Below the pieces are notes generated by a model. The model saw only the letters and a list, made by a program, of their open reading frames with translations, did no database searches and had not been told where the DNA came from. Source: WS-7 sp035635575 (GTDB lineage: Bacteria > Eisenbacteria > RBG-16-71-46 > SZUA-252). From it: a DNA stretch of 35,982 bases. The stretch is from the NCBI GenBank assembly GCA_035635575.1, contig DASQAV010000094.1, positions 1 to 35,982 on the forward strand, given 5' to 3'. A program made the translations under genes and the position numbers. Positions 24,554 to 32,535 of this stretch are shown one piece after another; the first letter of the stretch is position 1; the number at the start of each line of letters is the position of its first letter.

Positions 24554-25393
24554 CTACTTCTTCGCTCCCGGCGTGCGCTGCGGGAGCGCCGCCAGGTTCC
24601 CGAGAATGATCATGAGCGCGATGAAGATATGCGCGAGCGACTGCGCGTCCATGCCGCGCGTCGCGAGCCCCGGAGCCTTCACCAGCACCTCGTACTCCGC
24701 GGCGCCGGCCATCCCTCCCAGCAACCCCTGGAGCTGTCCCGCCTGGAGGTACGGGTAGTATTCCGGCGCGCTCACCGCCGTGACCCCCGCCACCATCGGT
24801 ACGTGGTACCGCGAGACGACCTGCTGCACCCATTCCTTGGTGCCCGGATACCCCGCGCTGACGCTGACGATCATCGCGATCTGGCCGAAGTTCTCGATGC
24901 CCTTCATGACCGGGATCTGACCGACCGGTGTTCCGCTCCGGTCCGCGGGGAACGTGCGCGGGATGCCCGCGCTTCCCATCGCCGACATCACCGCCTCGTT
25001 CCCGGACTTGTATCCCAGATTGACGTAGTCGTAGCCCTCGCGCTTCTTGTACTCGGCCCCGGCGATGTGCAGCACCTGATCCGCCAGCGGAGGTCCTCCG
25101 GGATAGAGCTCCACCGCGATGATCTTGATGTTGCGCCGCATGAGGTGACGCGAGACGGCAAGATGCATCGGGTAGTTCTCCGCGATCGTGCCGGGGTCGT
25201 AGTCGCCGGCCAGGAGCACCGTGGATCCCGGGGGAACCTTCTCGATCGCGTCATAGAACCCCCTGGCGCGGGCGCTCGGCAACACCGGCGCGATGTGGAA
25301 GCCGGTCAGGAGCGGCACCACCACCAGGAGACCGACCGTGAGGAAGATCCATCGACGGTCGAGGCGGCGCAGATTCGCGAAGAAGGCGCTCAT
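24554..25393 (-). CDS. Double-anchored membrane protein of unknown function (cluster member)
   Basis: The ATG at 25393 overlaps the preceding stop as ATGA. The 279-residue product has one helix near each end (about 16-34 and 251-269). Between them is a globular domain of about 210 residues with alternating strands and helices: STVLLAGDYDPGTIAENY, KIIAVELYPGGPPLAD, IAMIVSVSAGYPGTKEWVQQ and VPMVAGVTAVSAPEYYPYL. The strand-helix rhythm resembles a Rossmann-type or substrate-binding fold, but no known motif is present. GYPGTKEW and SAPEYYPYLQAGQLQGLLGGMAGAAEYE look like conserved surfaces. I do not recognise the family. The domain could face either side of the membrane. Its place within the MutL/DUF6754 cluster suggests a shared complex. 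Confidence 0.75.
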   Translation of the reverse strand: MSAFFANLRRLDRRWIFLTVGLLVVVPLLTGFHIAPVLPSARARGFYDAIEKVPPGSTVLLAGDYDPGTIAENYPMHLAVSRHLMRRNIKIIAVELYPGGPPLADQVLHIAGAEYKKREGYDYVNLGYKSGNEAVMSAMGSAGIPRTFPADRSGTPVGQIPVMKGIENFGQIAMIVSVSAGYPGTKEWVQQVVSRYHVPMVAGVTAVSAPEYYPYLQAGQLQGLLGGMAGAAEYEVLVKAPGLATRGMDAQSLAHIFIALMIILGNLAALPQRTPGAKK

Positions 25394-26031
25394 GTCCCGC
25401 CACCCTCCCCGTACGTTCGCTCAATTCCCAGGATCACCCGGAACCCGGTCGCGATGACGCCCAGCGCCGCTCCCATGAGAATTCCGCGCTTGGCCGCGTT
25501 CTGCGGAATTTCCATGAGCCAGTCGGCGATCTGTGGAATGGCCGGATGGATCGCGTTGCCGATCGGCACGCGGCCGATCATGAGGATGAGCGCCGCGACC
25601 GCGAGGAGGAGGGCTTCGACCGAACGCACGCGGAACGCGCGGAACGCGGCCGAGGCGATGAAGAAGGCGAGGAGCGAGAACATGGTGGAGGACATCGAGG
25701 AATAGAAGGTCAGATAGATCCAGGAGAATCCCGTTCCGTCATCCAGGTAATGGCTCCCGCGCGAGAAGAAGAAGCCCACGATCATGGTGGCGATCAGGCT
25801 CAGGACCAGCGCCAGCTTGTACGGCCAGTCCTTCGCGCGCCGCTGGATCTGCTCCGTGTTGATCCGCAGGAGATTGGCCATGCCCAGCACGTACGTGAAC
25901 GCGACCACGATGATCACCCACCCCTGGATGTCGTCGTAGATGTCCCGGATGGCGGGATGCGGCACGAAGAAGCCGATGAGCACGAAGATCCCCGCGGCCA
26001 TCGAGATCAGGAGAGGAATTTCGCGCTTCAT
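25390..26031 (-). CDS. Polytopic membrane protein of unknown function (cluster member)
   Basis: The 213-residue product from the ATG at 26031 has about six hydrophobic segments, at about 6-24, 36-55, 71-90, 103-130, 136-154 and 184-203. The loop after the second segment (INTEQIQRRAKDWPYK) is basic and probably cytoplasmic. The fourth hydrophobic region contains FYSSMSSTMFSLLAFFIASAA in part, rich in Ser and Phe. I do not recognise a family. It starts 10 nt after the DUF6754-like gene and its stop overlaps the next gene as ATGA, so these three are surely translated together. Function unknown. Confidence 0.75.
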   Translation of the reverse strand: MKREIPLLISMAAGIFVLIGFFVPHPAIRDIYDDIQGWVIIVVAFTYVLGMANLLRINTEQIQRRAKDWPYKLALVLSLIATMIVGFFFSRGSHYLDDGTGFSWIYLTFYSSMSSTMFSLLAFFIASAAFRAFRVRSVEALLLAVAALILMIGRVPIGNAIHPAIPQIADWLMEIPQNAAKRGILMGAALGVIATGFRVILGIERTYGEGGGT

Positions 26032-26041
26032 GCGATCGGCC

Positions 26042-27154
26042 TCACTGGGTGGCGAAGAACTCGGCCAGGGTGTGGTTGCCGAGCGTCAACAGCACGCAAC
26101 CGGCCACGATCGTCAGGACGAGAAGGATCTTGATCGTGTCCGACGCCTTGAGGCTCCCGAGGAGCTTCGCGTCCTTGGAGAGATACGCGCTCGCGGCGTA
26201 GTACTCCTCCCCGATGAGCGTGTAATCGCACGCGACCACGAAGAAGGGGAGCTGGTGCACGTTCGCGGTGCCGGCGATCTGGATGGCCCCCGTCTCGTGC
26301 CCCGTCTCCGCCAGGAGGAGCGATTCCGCGAAGAAGGCGCCCAGGAGGAGGTTCGCCGCCGGGCGCTCGCGGAGCATCATGCCGTTCACCGCCGCCACGT
26401 AGGCGAACTGCTCGCTGGTGATGTAACGCACCATGTCGGAGCGGTAGGCGTCGGCGCGCCCCACGTCGGCATAGGCTCCCTTCACCACCTCGTCCGCCAC
26501 GGTGTACACGGCGGGGGAGTTGGCGGGGACCATGAGCGGGGTCTCGTACTTGGCGGTCATGCGGGCGACGTTTCCCAGGATGATCATGCTCGCGATCGTC
26601 TGGATGTCGTCGATGTCCTGGACGCCGGGAACGTAGAGGACGCCCTTCCCCATCTCGGTGGAACGGCCGATGGCTTCCTCGATCGCGGCGAGCCCGGCGA
26701 TGGGACGGAAGCTCCACTGCTTCCCGCGCTGCGCTTGCCCGATGTAATAGAGCACGAGTGCCAGGAAGAGCGTGATCACGATGAAGACGTTGAGCTTTCC
26801 GGTATCGAACCAGCTGGGCTCGGGCACGGCCGGCTGCGAGTCTTCGGAGAACACCCCGACGCCACCCGCGCCCAGACCGGCGAGCCGGTATTGATACGGG
26901 ACCCCGTTCTTCGCGGTCTCGTCCGTGTAGCCCGTCAGCTCCCCGCCGATCGTGTCGATGGCCGCGTAGGTCTTCCCGGCCTCCACGCGCAAGACCGCCC
27001 ACTGCTCGGGAGGATGAGGCTGCGCGGGCCAGCTCAGGGTGACGTTGTTGCCTTTGTCGTTGGGGGTATCGACGGCCTTGAGGGGGAAACCGAAAGCCGT
27101 AGTGGAGGAAGCGCCGAGGACCAGCACGAGGATCCAGGCTGCGAATTTCTTCAC
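26042..27154 (-). CDS. FN3-like plus DUF6754-like membrane protein (cluster member)
   Basis: The 370-residue product starts with a signal peptide (about 1-22). An Ig/fibronectin-like beta domain (about 30-110) contains VTLSWPAQPHPPEQWAVLR and YTDETAKNGVPYQYRL, the usual FN3 strand pattern. A membrane helix (about 122-142) is followed by a soluble domain of about 200 residues that resembles DUF6754: IAGLAAIEEAIGRSTEMGKG, YVPGVQDIDDIQT and LLLGAFFAESLLLAETG. A last helix lies at about 340-360. The GTG start at 27154 has a weak ribosome site. The topology puts the FN3-like part outside and the DUF part probably inside. DUF6754 has no known function; I identify it from memory of the family, not from a search. 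Confidence 0.75.
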   Translation of the reverse strand: MKKFAAWILVLVLGASSTTAFGFPLKAVDTPNDKGNNVTLSWPAQPHPPEQWAVLRVEAGKTYAAIDTIGGELTGYTDETAKNGVPYQYRLAGLGAGGVGVFSEDSQPAVPEPSWFDTGKLNVFIVITLFLALVLYYIGQAQRGKQWSFRPIAGLAAIEEAIGRSTEMGKGVLYVPGVQDIDDIQTIASMIILGNVARMTAKYETPLMVPANSPAVYTVADEVVKGAYADVGRADAYRSDMVRYITSEQFAYVAAVNGMMLRERPAANLLLGAFFAESLLLAETGHETGAIQIAGTANVHQLPFFVVACDYTLIGEEYYAASAYLSKDAKLLGSLKASDTIKILLVLTIVAGCVLLTLGNHTLAEFFATQ

Positions 27155-27242
27155 GCCGAGGCGATTCCTCTAGGGGTGTACCGGCGACGCTTTCGAGGCG
27201 GACGGTAGGCCCGGAATCGCGTGTTGTCAAGCCTCGAGCGGC

Positions 27243-28370
27243 TCATGACTCGATCATTTCGACGTTCGCCCGGGGCAAGAGGGTCCGCGAACCGTTCCCG
27301 AAATCCACCTCCAGCACGCGCACCTTGGCCTCCGTCTCGAGCGGCATCAGCTCGGGCGGGAGTGCCGTGACCTTGCCGATCCGTCCGAAGTAGGGCTGGC
27401 GGATGACGCGGACCGTGTCCCCGGGCTTCATCCCGCCTTCGACCGAGTCGTGCGCCGCCTCGCGCGCGCCCGCCCCCTCGGGAGCCGGCGCCACGATCTC
27501 CGGACGCTGCACGCCGGCCCGGATCTGCGTCGCGCCGCTCACCGACACGTGGCGCCCCTCGCAGGAGCGCAGGAGATCGAAGGTCCTCGTGGCCATGGGA
27601 ATCGACCCGAATCCCTCGGTGACGATCAGCGTGATGCCCAGCTCCTCCGAGCCCGTGATGGCGACGCCGAGGTCGTATCCCAGGAGCTGCCGGAGGTCGT
27701 GATCGTCGAACCCGCCGATGACCACGGCCTTCACCCCCTGGGCGATGGCTTTCCGGAGCACCGCCGTCGTGACGTACGCGCCTCCCACCACGACTTTTCC
27801 GCGGCAAGCGGCATCGATCGAGCGCTCCTCGAGCGGCTCCTGGGGCCCCGACACGCTGACGTGGAGCTCCCCCGCCGTCTCGCCGCCCACGCCGAAGATC
27901 CCCTGGATGAAGGCGCCGCGGGTCTCCACGGTGACGCCGGATCGTGGATGCACCTCCACGATCGTGCCGTCCACGTAGGCGTCCACCTCCACGGGAATCG
28001 GCTCCTCGCGAAGGAGGACCTGTCCAGTCACCTTCGAGACGCTCTCGATGGTTCCCTTGACCGGCGCGTGGCACTTGGAGCGGAAGAGCCCGAAGAAGGA
28101 CTTGCTCTCGGCGAACACCTCTCCCTTGTCGACGGCGCTCCCGACCGGCTTCGTGAGGAACTCCTCGACGTCCTCCGGAAGCACGCCCAGGAGATTCGCC
28201 ACGTTCACGGCCTGCACGTTTCCCGGGAGCTGGGTGCGCGCGACGACGTCGCTGGCCGCGACGCGCTGCCCCACCTTCACCAGCACGTCGCCCGGCAGCG
28301 GGAGCTTCCGCTCGCGCCGGAGCGTGGTGAACGCGGTGACCTTGAGCCCCGGAGTGTAGGAGTGCGCCAT
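27243..28370 (-). CDS. Barrel-sandwich (lipoyl/RnfC-like) protein with C-terminal KOW domain (cluster member)
   Basis: The 375-residue protein has two recognisable parts. The N-terminal half (about 1-170) looks like a tandem barrel-sandwich hybrid as in biotinyl/lipoyl domains and the RnfC N-terminus: PGDVLVKVGQRVAASDVVA, CHAPVKGTIESVSKVTGQV and VDAYVDGTIVEVHPRSGV. No attachment lysine in a biotin (MKM) or lipoyl (DKA) setting is visible. The middle (about 190-300) has strand-helix alternation. The C-terminal 60 residues form a KOW/NusG-like module: GDTVRVIRQPYFGRIGKVT followed by VLEVDFGNGSRTLLPRANVEMIE. The gene starts 3 nt after the stop of the MutL-like gene. KOW modules usually bind RNA or ribosomal proteins, so its presence beside membrane proteins is odd. 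Function unknown. Confidence 0.75.
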   Translation of the reverse strand: MAHSYTPGLKVTAFTTLRRERKLPLPGDVLVKVGQRVAASDVVARTQLPGNVQAVNVANLLGVLPEDVEEFLTKPVGSAVDKGEVFAESKSFFGLFRSKCHAPVKGTIESVSKVTGQVLLREEPIPVEVDAYVDGTIVEVHPRSGVTVETRGAFIQGIFGVGGETAGELHVSVSGPQEPLEERSIDAACRGKVVVGGAYVTTAVLRKAIAQGVKAVVIGGFDDHDLRQLLGYDLGVAITGSEELGITLIVTEGFGSIPMATRTFDLLRSCEGRHVSVSGATQIRAGVQRPEIVAPAPEGAGAREAAHDSVEGGMKPGDTVRVIRQPYFGRIGKVTALPPELMPLETEAKVRVLEVDFGNGSRTLLPRANVEMIES

Positions 28371-28373
28371 GGC

Positions 28374-30236
28374 TCAGGCCCTCGCCTCGACGGGACGAAG
28401 CTCGGCCACGGAGACCTTGGCGGCATCGCGCGGAGGATAGATGGCCAGCGCTTCGTTCCATTGGTTCAGCTTCGCGATGCGCGCGACGCGGTCCTCCGGC
28501 AGCTTGAAGGGCTGCCTGCCGCGTGCGTCGAACATGAGGCCGACCACGCCCCCCTTCAGCGTGACCACGCGCTCCTTTCCCTTGCCCTCGCCCACGTCCA
28601 GCCCCTTCTCGGGGCGGAGCGTCGCCTTCGCGGTCTCGCCCAGCTCGAGCGGAAGGAGCCGGATATAGCCGTAGGGAACGGAGAACTCCTCGCGCTTGCC
28701 GCCCGGCATCTCGAGCGTGACGCTGAGCGCGGTCACCCCGTCCCTTCCCGGACCCACGGGCGCGACCGCCGATCCCAGGCGGACCAGGCAGTCCTTCTCG
28801 AAGACCTCCTTCGCCGCGCGTGGATGCACCGTGGAGAGCACGCCCAGCTGGGGGGCCATGAAGATCGAATCCACCGCGAGCTCCGTGACGTGCTCCGGCA
28901 GGAACGCGTCCAGCATCATGAGCGCCGCCTGGGCGCGCCGCGGCGCGTGCGAGAGAACGCCGCCGCTCCCGACCAGGAGGTCCAGGTGATCCAGCCGGAC
29001 CAAGGTCTCGCCGCTCGCCGTCTGCTCGAAGGTGTCGGAGATGGTGCGTTCCTGCTGCACCCCCTTGAGCCCCACCGCGAGCGACTTGTGCTGCTCGAAC
29101 GCGAGGCGCAGGGCCTCGCGCGCGATCGCCTGCTCGATGATCAGCTCCTCGAGGGATTGTGGGATGGTCGTCGGGCGGATCATCTTGTTCTTGATCCGGT
29201 TCCGGAGGTCGCGCTCCTCGATCTCGAACGGCACCCACCGGAGGATGTTCGCGAGGCCCGCCTCGACGAGCACGTTGCTGACGCTGTAGCTCATCCCGAG
29301 GTTCGCGCTCACGGTGCGGTTGAAGACGCCCTGGAAGACCGAGAACACGTCGGTCGTGGCACCGCCGATGTCCACGCCGATGACGGTGATCTTTTCCTCG
29401 CGCGCGATGGTCTCGATGATGAGCCCCACGGCGCCGGGCGTCGGCATGATCGGCACGGGGCTCCAGGTCATGAGCTTCCGGTATCCGGGCGCGTGGGCCA
29501 TCACGTGCTCCATGAACATGTCGTGGATCTTGTCGCGCGCCGGTCCCAGGTTCTCGCGCTCGAGCACGGGACGAAGGTTCTCGGTGATCGTGAGCGCGAC
29601 CTTCTTGCCCAGCCGCTCCTTCACGATCTCGACGGCATCCTTGTTTCCGGCGTAGATCACCGGCAGCTCGTACCCCGCGCCCAGGCGCGCCTTGGGATCC
29701 GCGGCCGCGAGCAGCTCCGCCATCTCCGCCACGTGCGAAGTGGTGCCGCCGTCCACGCCTCCCGAGAGCAGGATCATGTCGGGCCGGAGGTGGCGGATCC
29801 GCTTGATCTTCTCGTGCGGGAGGCGCCCGTCGTTGCTCGCGATCACGTCCATGACGATGGCGCCCGCGCCCAGCGCCGCGCGCTGCGCGCTCTCGCCGGT
29901 CATGCTCTTCACGACCCCGGAGACCATCATCTGGAGGCCGCCGCCCGCGCTCGAGGTGGAGATGTAGAGATCCACTCCCTCGGTCCCGTGCTGCGGCGTG
30001 ATGATGCGCTCGCCGTCCAGGATCTTGCGTCCGGCCAGCTCCTCCACTTCCATGATCGCGTTGAGCACACCGCGCGTGACGTCCTCGAAGGGCGCCTCCA
30101 CGGTCGTGGGCGCTTCCCCGCGCACGATGAGCCGGTATTCCGAGCCTCGCCGCTCGATCAGGACGGCCTTCGTCGTCGTGCTGCCGCAGTCGGTCGCGAG
30201 GATCGAATTCAGTTTCTCAGGATCGATCGTGCTCAC
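28374..30236 (-). CDS. MutL/GlmL-family ASKHA ATPase (glutamate mutase L-like), without a mutase
   Basis: The 620-residue protein has the actin-like ATPase fold. Phosphate-1 motif is ATDCGSTTTKAVLIE (14-28), phosphate-2 is VIGVDIGGATTDVFSV (285-300) and a glycine-rich adenosine motif is LLVGSGGVLSH (about 420-430). Together with LLSGGVDGGTTSHV these identify the MutL/GlmL family, found next to glutamate, ornithine or lysine aminomutases and thought to act as a reactivating or assembly factor. No B12-dependent mutase, B12-binding DxHxxG domain or methylaspartase is in this window. The GTG start at 30236 overlaps the stop of the upstream small gene as GTGA. It is followed by the KOW protein and four membrane proteins, so a different client is likely. 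Confidence 0.88.
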   Translation of the reverse strand: MSTIDPEKLNSILATDCGSTTTKAVLIERRGSEYRLIVRGEAPTTVEAPFEDVTRGVLNAIMEVEELAGRKILDGERIITPQHGTEGVDLYISTSSAGGGLQMMVSGVVKSMTGESAQRAALGAGAIVMDVIASNDGRLPHEKIKRIRHLRPDMILLSGGVDGGTTSHVAEMAELLAAADPKARLGAGYELPVIYAGNKDAVEIVKERLGKKVALTITENLRPVLERENLGPARDKIHDMFMEHVMAHAPGYRKLMTWSPVPIMPTPGAVGLIIETIAREEKITVIGVDIGGATTDVFSVFQGVFNRTVSANLGMSYSVSNVLVEAGLANILRWVPFEIEERDLRNRIKNKMIRPTTIPQSLEELIIEQAIAREALRLAFEQHKSLAVGLKGVQQERTISDTFEQTASGETLVRLDHLDLLVGSGGVLSHAPRRAQAALMMLDAFLPEHVTELAVDSIFMAPQLGVLSTVHPRAAKEVFEKDCLVRLGSAVAPVGPGRDGVTALSVTLEMPGGKREEFSVPYGYIRLLPLELGETAKATLRPEKGLDVGEGKGKERVVTLKGGVVGLMFDARGRQPFKLPEDRVARIAKLNQWNEALAIYPPRDAAKVSVAELRPVEARA

Positions 30237-30655
30237 GAAGATCCCTTCCCCCGCTTGCGCGCCGCGCGCTCGTCGCGCTCCCGGTCCCGCGCCGCCTTCT
30301 CCTCATGACGCGCCGCGTCGTCCCGGGCCTCGATCCTCACCAGAAGCGCCTCCAGATTCTCGCGCCGCTCCATCATCACGGCGAACCTCTCGTAGTCCCG
30401 CACCTGGAAGAAGGCGTTCACCATGGGCTCGAAGAAGTGAAGCGCCTGGCTCCCCACGAACGAGAGCGGCTTCACCGACTCGAGAAAGAAGATCGCCGGG
30501 ACCGTCATCCGGTGGCGCACCGTGAGCTCCGCCAGCTTGTCCAGGAGTACCTCATCCTCGGGCGTCCGGGAGGGAATGGGAGCGGCGCGCCCGGGGCTTT
30601 CGTCCCGTGCCGGACCCTCCTCCCTCGAAGACGACGGGGAGCTTCGTTTCCACAA
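30233..30655 (-). CDS. Small cytoplasmic protein of unknown function (cluster member)
   Basis: The 140-residue product has an Arg/Ser/Glu-rich N-terminus (about 1-34). A core at about 35-110 contains LDKLAELTVRHRMTVPAIFF, LESVKPLSFVGSQALHFFEP and VRDYERFAVMMERRENLE. The tail is strongly basic and acidic (EKAARDRERDERAARKRGKG), probably a charged helix. I do not recognise the family, but the core looks structured and conserved-like. The first 104 nt overlap the end of the upstream gene in another frame, so the true start may be later, although no good internal start precedes the core. Its stop overlaps the MutL-like start as GTGA, so it probably acts with that ATPase. Confidence 0.6.
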   Translation of the reverse strand: MWKRSSPSSSREEGPARDESPGRAAPIPSRTPEDEVLLDKLAELTVRHRMTVPAIFFLESVKPLSFVGSQALHFFEPMVNAFFQVRDYERFAVMMERRENLEALLVRIEARDDAARHEEKAARDRERDERAARKRGKGSS

Positions 30656-31079
30656 ACGCCACGACTTGATCTCGATTCCCTCCGAACGGAAGCCGGATTC
30701 CCCGGTAGGCCTCCAGCCAGTTTCGTTTCTCGAACGGACTCAGGAAGACGCCGTTCGCATCCACGAGCGCGCGGCGCATCTCTCCCCAGGGGCGCGCCCG
30801 GGAGACCCCCAGCGCTTTCACCTCGATCCCGTGGGCCGTGAGCCGGTAGTGCGTCCGCGAGATGAACGAGCCCACCGAGACCAGGACGAACACGGGCGCC
30901 GCGATCGCCAGCAGGCGATCCTGCGTCGCCTGCCCGATCAGCACCGCCAGCACCAGAAGCGAGACGGCGAGAACGCCGGCCGCCCAGGGCCGCTCTCGCG
31001 CCGGCCACACGGACCACTCCAGCGTTGCCGGTGCCTCGGCCCCCGGGGGCGCGGAAGCGCTCACCTCAGGCGCCGGCAC
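30552..31079 (-). CDS. Membrane protein with two helices and a PH-like domain
   Basis: The 175-residue product starts at a GTG at 31079; a GTG at 31064, right after the gcvPB stop, is an alternative that removes five residues. After a Pro/Ala-rich N-terminus there are two adjacent helices (about 33-50 and 54-72). Next comes a beta-rich segment: THYRLTAHGIEVKALGVSR, RPWGEMRRALVDANGVFLSP and NRDQVVAFVETKLP. This two-helix plus PH-like layout resembles bacterial PH (YcxB/bPH2-like) membrane proteins. The last 25 residues are low complexity and overlap the next gene in another frame. Function unknown; it connects the glycine cleavage genes to the MutL cluster. Confidence 0.65.
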   Translation of the reverse strand: MPAPEVSASAPPGAEAPATLEWSVWPARERPWAAGVLAVSLLVLAVLIGQATQDRLLAIAAPVFVLVSVGSFISRTHYRLTAHGIEVKALGVSRARPWGEMRRALVDANGVFLSPFEKRNWLEAYRGIRLPFGGNRDQVVAFVETKLPVVFEGGGSGTGRKPRARRSHSLPDARG

Positions 31080-32535
31080 CCTCGGCCTCGAGGTCCCGCC
31101 ACGTGAGCACCAGCTGCCGCGCGGCGCGCGCTTCGTCCAGGCGCCGCACCGGAGTCTGGGTCGGAGCTTCCTTCACGCGCTCCGGATTCTCCCGGGACTC
31201 CCGGTCGATCGCGAGCAGCACGTCCGCGTAAGCGTCCAAGGTTGCCTTCGTCTCCGTCTCGGTCGGCTCCACCATCAGCGCCTCGTCCACGATCAGCGGA
31301 AAGTACGTGGTCGGCGCGTGCATTCCGAAATCCAGGATCCGCTTCGCGATGTCCAGCGCGCGCACGCCCCGCGCCTTCTGCTTCGAGGCGGAGAGCACGA
31401 ACTCGTGCATGCAGTAGCCCTCGTGCGAAGGGGCATACGCCTCGCGCAGGCGCGCTTTCAGATAATTCGCGTTCAGGATGGCCTCGCGGCTCACCTCGGC
31501 GAGGCCCGAGGCTCCGAGCGACTTCACGTAGCAGAGGGCGCGAACCAGCATGCCAAAATTCCCGTAGTAGGAATGGACGCGGCCGATGGATCGCGGCCGG
31601 TCGTAGCTCCAGAAAAAGCGCTCCCCGGAGCGCTCCAGCACGGGCGTCGGCAGAAACGGCGCCAGGTCCTCGCGAACGCAGAGCACGCCCCCTCCGGGTC
31701 CGCCGCCGCCGTGCGGCGTGGAGAAGGTCTTGTGCAGGTTGATGTGCGCGAAATCGAACCCCATGGCGCCCGGGCTCGCCAGCCCGACGAGGGCGTTCAG
31801 GTTGGCGCCGTCCAGGTAGAGAAGCGCGCCCGCGTCGTGCACGATGCGCGCGATCTCCCCGACCTGGCGCTCGAAGATCCCGAGCGTGTTCGGGTTCGTG
31901 AGCATGAGCGCCGCCGTCTTGTCGGACACTTCCCTCTTGAGCGCTTCCAGGTCGACGCATCCGTCCGGCCCCGAGGGCACCGTGACCGCGCGGTAGCCGA
32001 CCTGGTTCACCGTGGAAGGGTTCGTGCCGTGCGCCGAATCCGGCACGATCACCTCTTCGCGGGGGTTCCCGCGCGAGGCGTGATAGGCCCGGGTCATGAG
32101 GATCGCCGTCAGCTCGCACTGCGCCCCGGCTGCGGGCTGCGTGGTGATCGCGGGCATCCCCATGATCGCCTTCAGCCACTCGTGAAGCTCCCCGATCACC
32201 GCCAGAGCCCCCTGGGAGAGGTCCTCCGACTGGAACGGGTGAAGGGCCTGAAGTCCCGGCAATTGAGCCATTTCGTCGTTCAGCTTCGGGTTGTACTTCA
32301 TGGTGCAGGAGCCCAGCGGGTAGATGGCCTTGTCGATGTGATGATTGAGCACGGAGAGGTTCACGAAGTGGCGGACCACGGAGGGCTCGGAGATCTCGGG
32401 CAGGCCGGGCGCTTCCGCACGCAGCCGCTCGCGCGGAAGCAGACGCTCCGCGCCCTCGGCCGGAACGTCGAGCGGCTGGAGCCTGGGTCCGCGGTGCCCC
32501 TTCACGGAGCGCTCGCGCAGGGTCAGCTCTGCCAC
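31066..32535 (-). CDS. gcvPB: Glycine dehydrogenase (decarboxylating) subunit 2
   Basis: This is the PLP-carrying half of the P-protein, which decarboxylates glycine and passes the aminomethyl group to lipoylated GcvH. The 489-residue length fits. The PLP lysine is in HINLHKTFSTPHGGGGPG (K269), and YPLGSCTMKYNP (72-83), DSAHGTNPS and LYLDGANLNALVG are family signatures. P-protein is split into two genes, as in many Firmicutes, FCB and thermophilic lineages. The start is a GTG at 32535, overlapping gcvPA by 13 nt. The stop overlaps the GTG start of the next, PH-like gene, so the operon appears to continue into the unknown cluster. Confidence 0.96.
   Translation of the reverse strand: MAELTLRERSVKGHRGPRLQPLDVPAEGAERLLPRERLRAEAPGLPEISEPSVVRHFVNLSVLNHHIDKAIYPLGSCTMKYNPKLNDEMAQLPGLQALHPFQSEDLSQGALAVIGELHEWLKAIMGMPAITTQPAAGAQCELTAILMTRAYHASRGNPREEVIVPDSAHGTNPSTVNQVGYRAVTVPSGPDGCVDLEALKREVSDKTAALMLTNPNTLGIFERQVGEIARIVHDAGALLYLDGANLNALVGLASPGAMGFDFAHINLHKTFSTPHGGGGPGGGVLCVREDLAPFLPTPVLERSGERFFWSYDRPRSIGRVHSYYGNFGMLVRALCYVKSLGASGLAEVSREAILNANYLKARLREAYAPSHEGYCMHEFVLSASKQKARGVRALDIAKRILDFGMHAPTTYFPLIVDEALMVEPTETETKATLDAYADVLLAIDRESRENPERVKEAPTQTPVRRLDEARAARQLVLTWRDLEAEGAGA

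Noticed and set aside
28374..30236. Identification as DNA mismatch repair MutL
   Set aside because: The protein has actin-like ATPase motifs (DCGSTTTK, DIGGATTD), not the GHKL ATPase motifs of mismatch-repair MutL; only the name is shared.
27450..30308. Long plus-strand open frame opposite the MutL-like and KOW genes
   Set aside because: It is a shadow of two genes with clear motifs; no ribosome site or recognisable domain is present.
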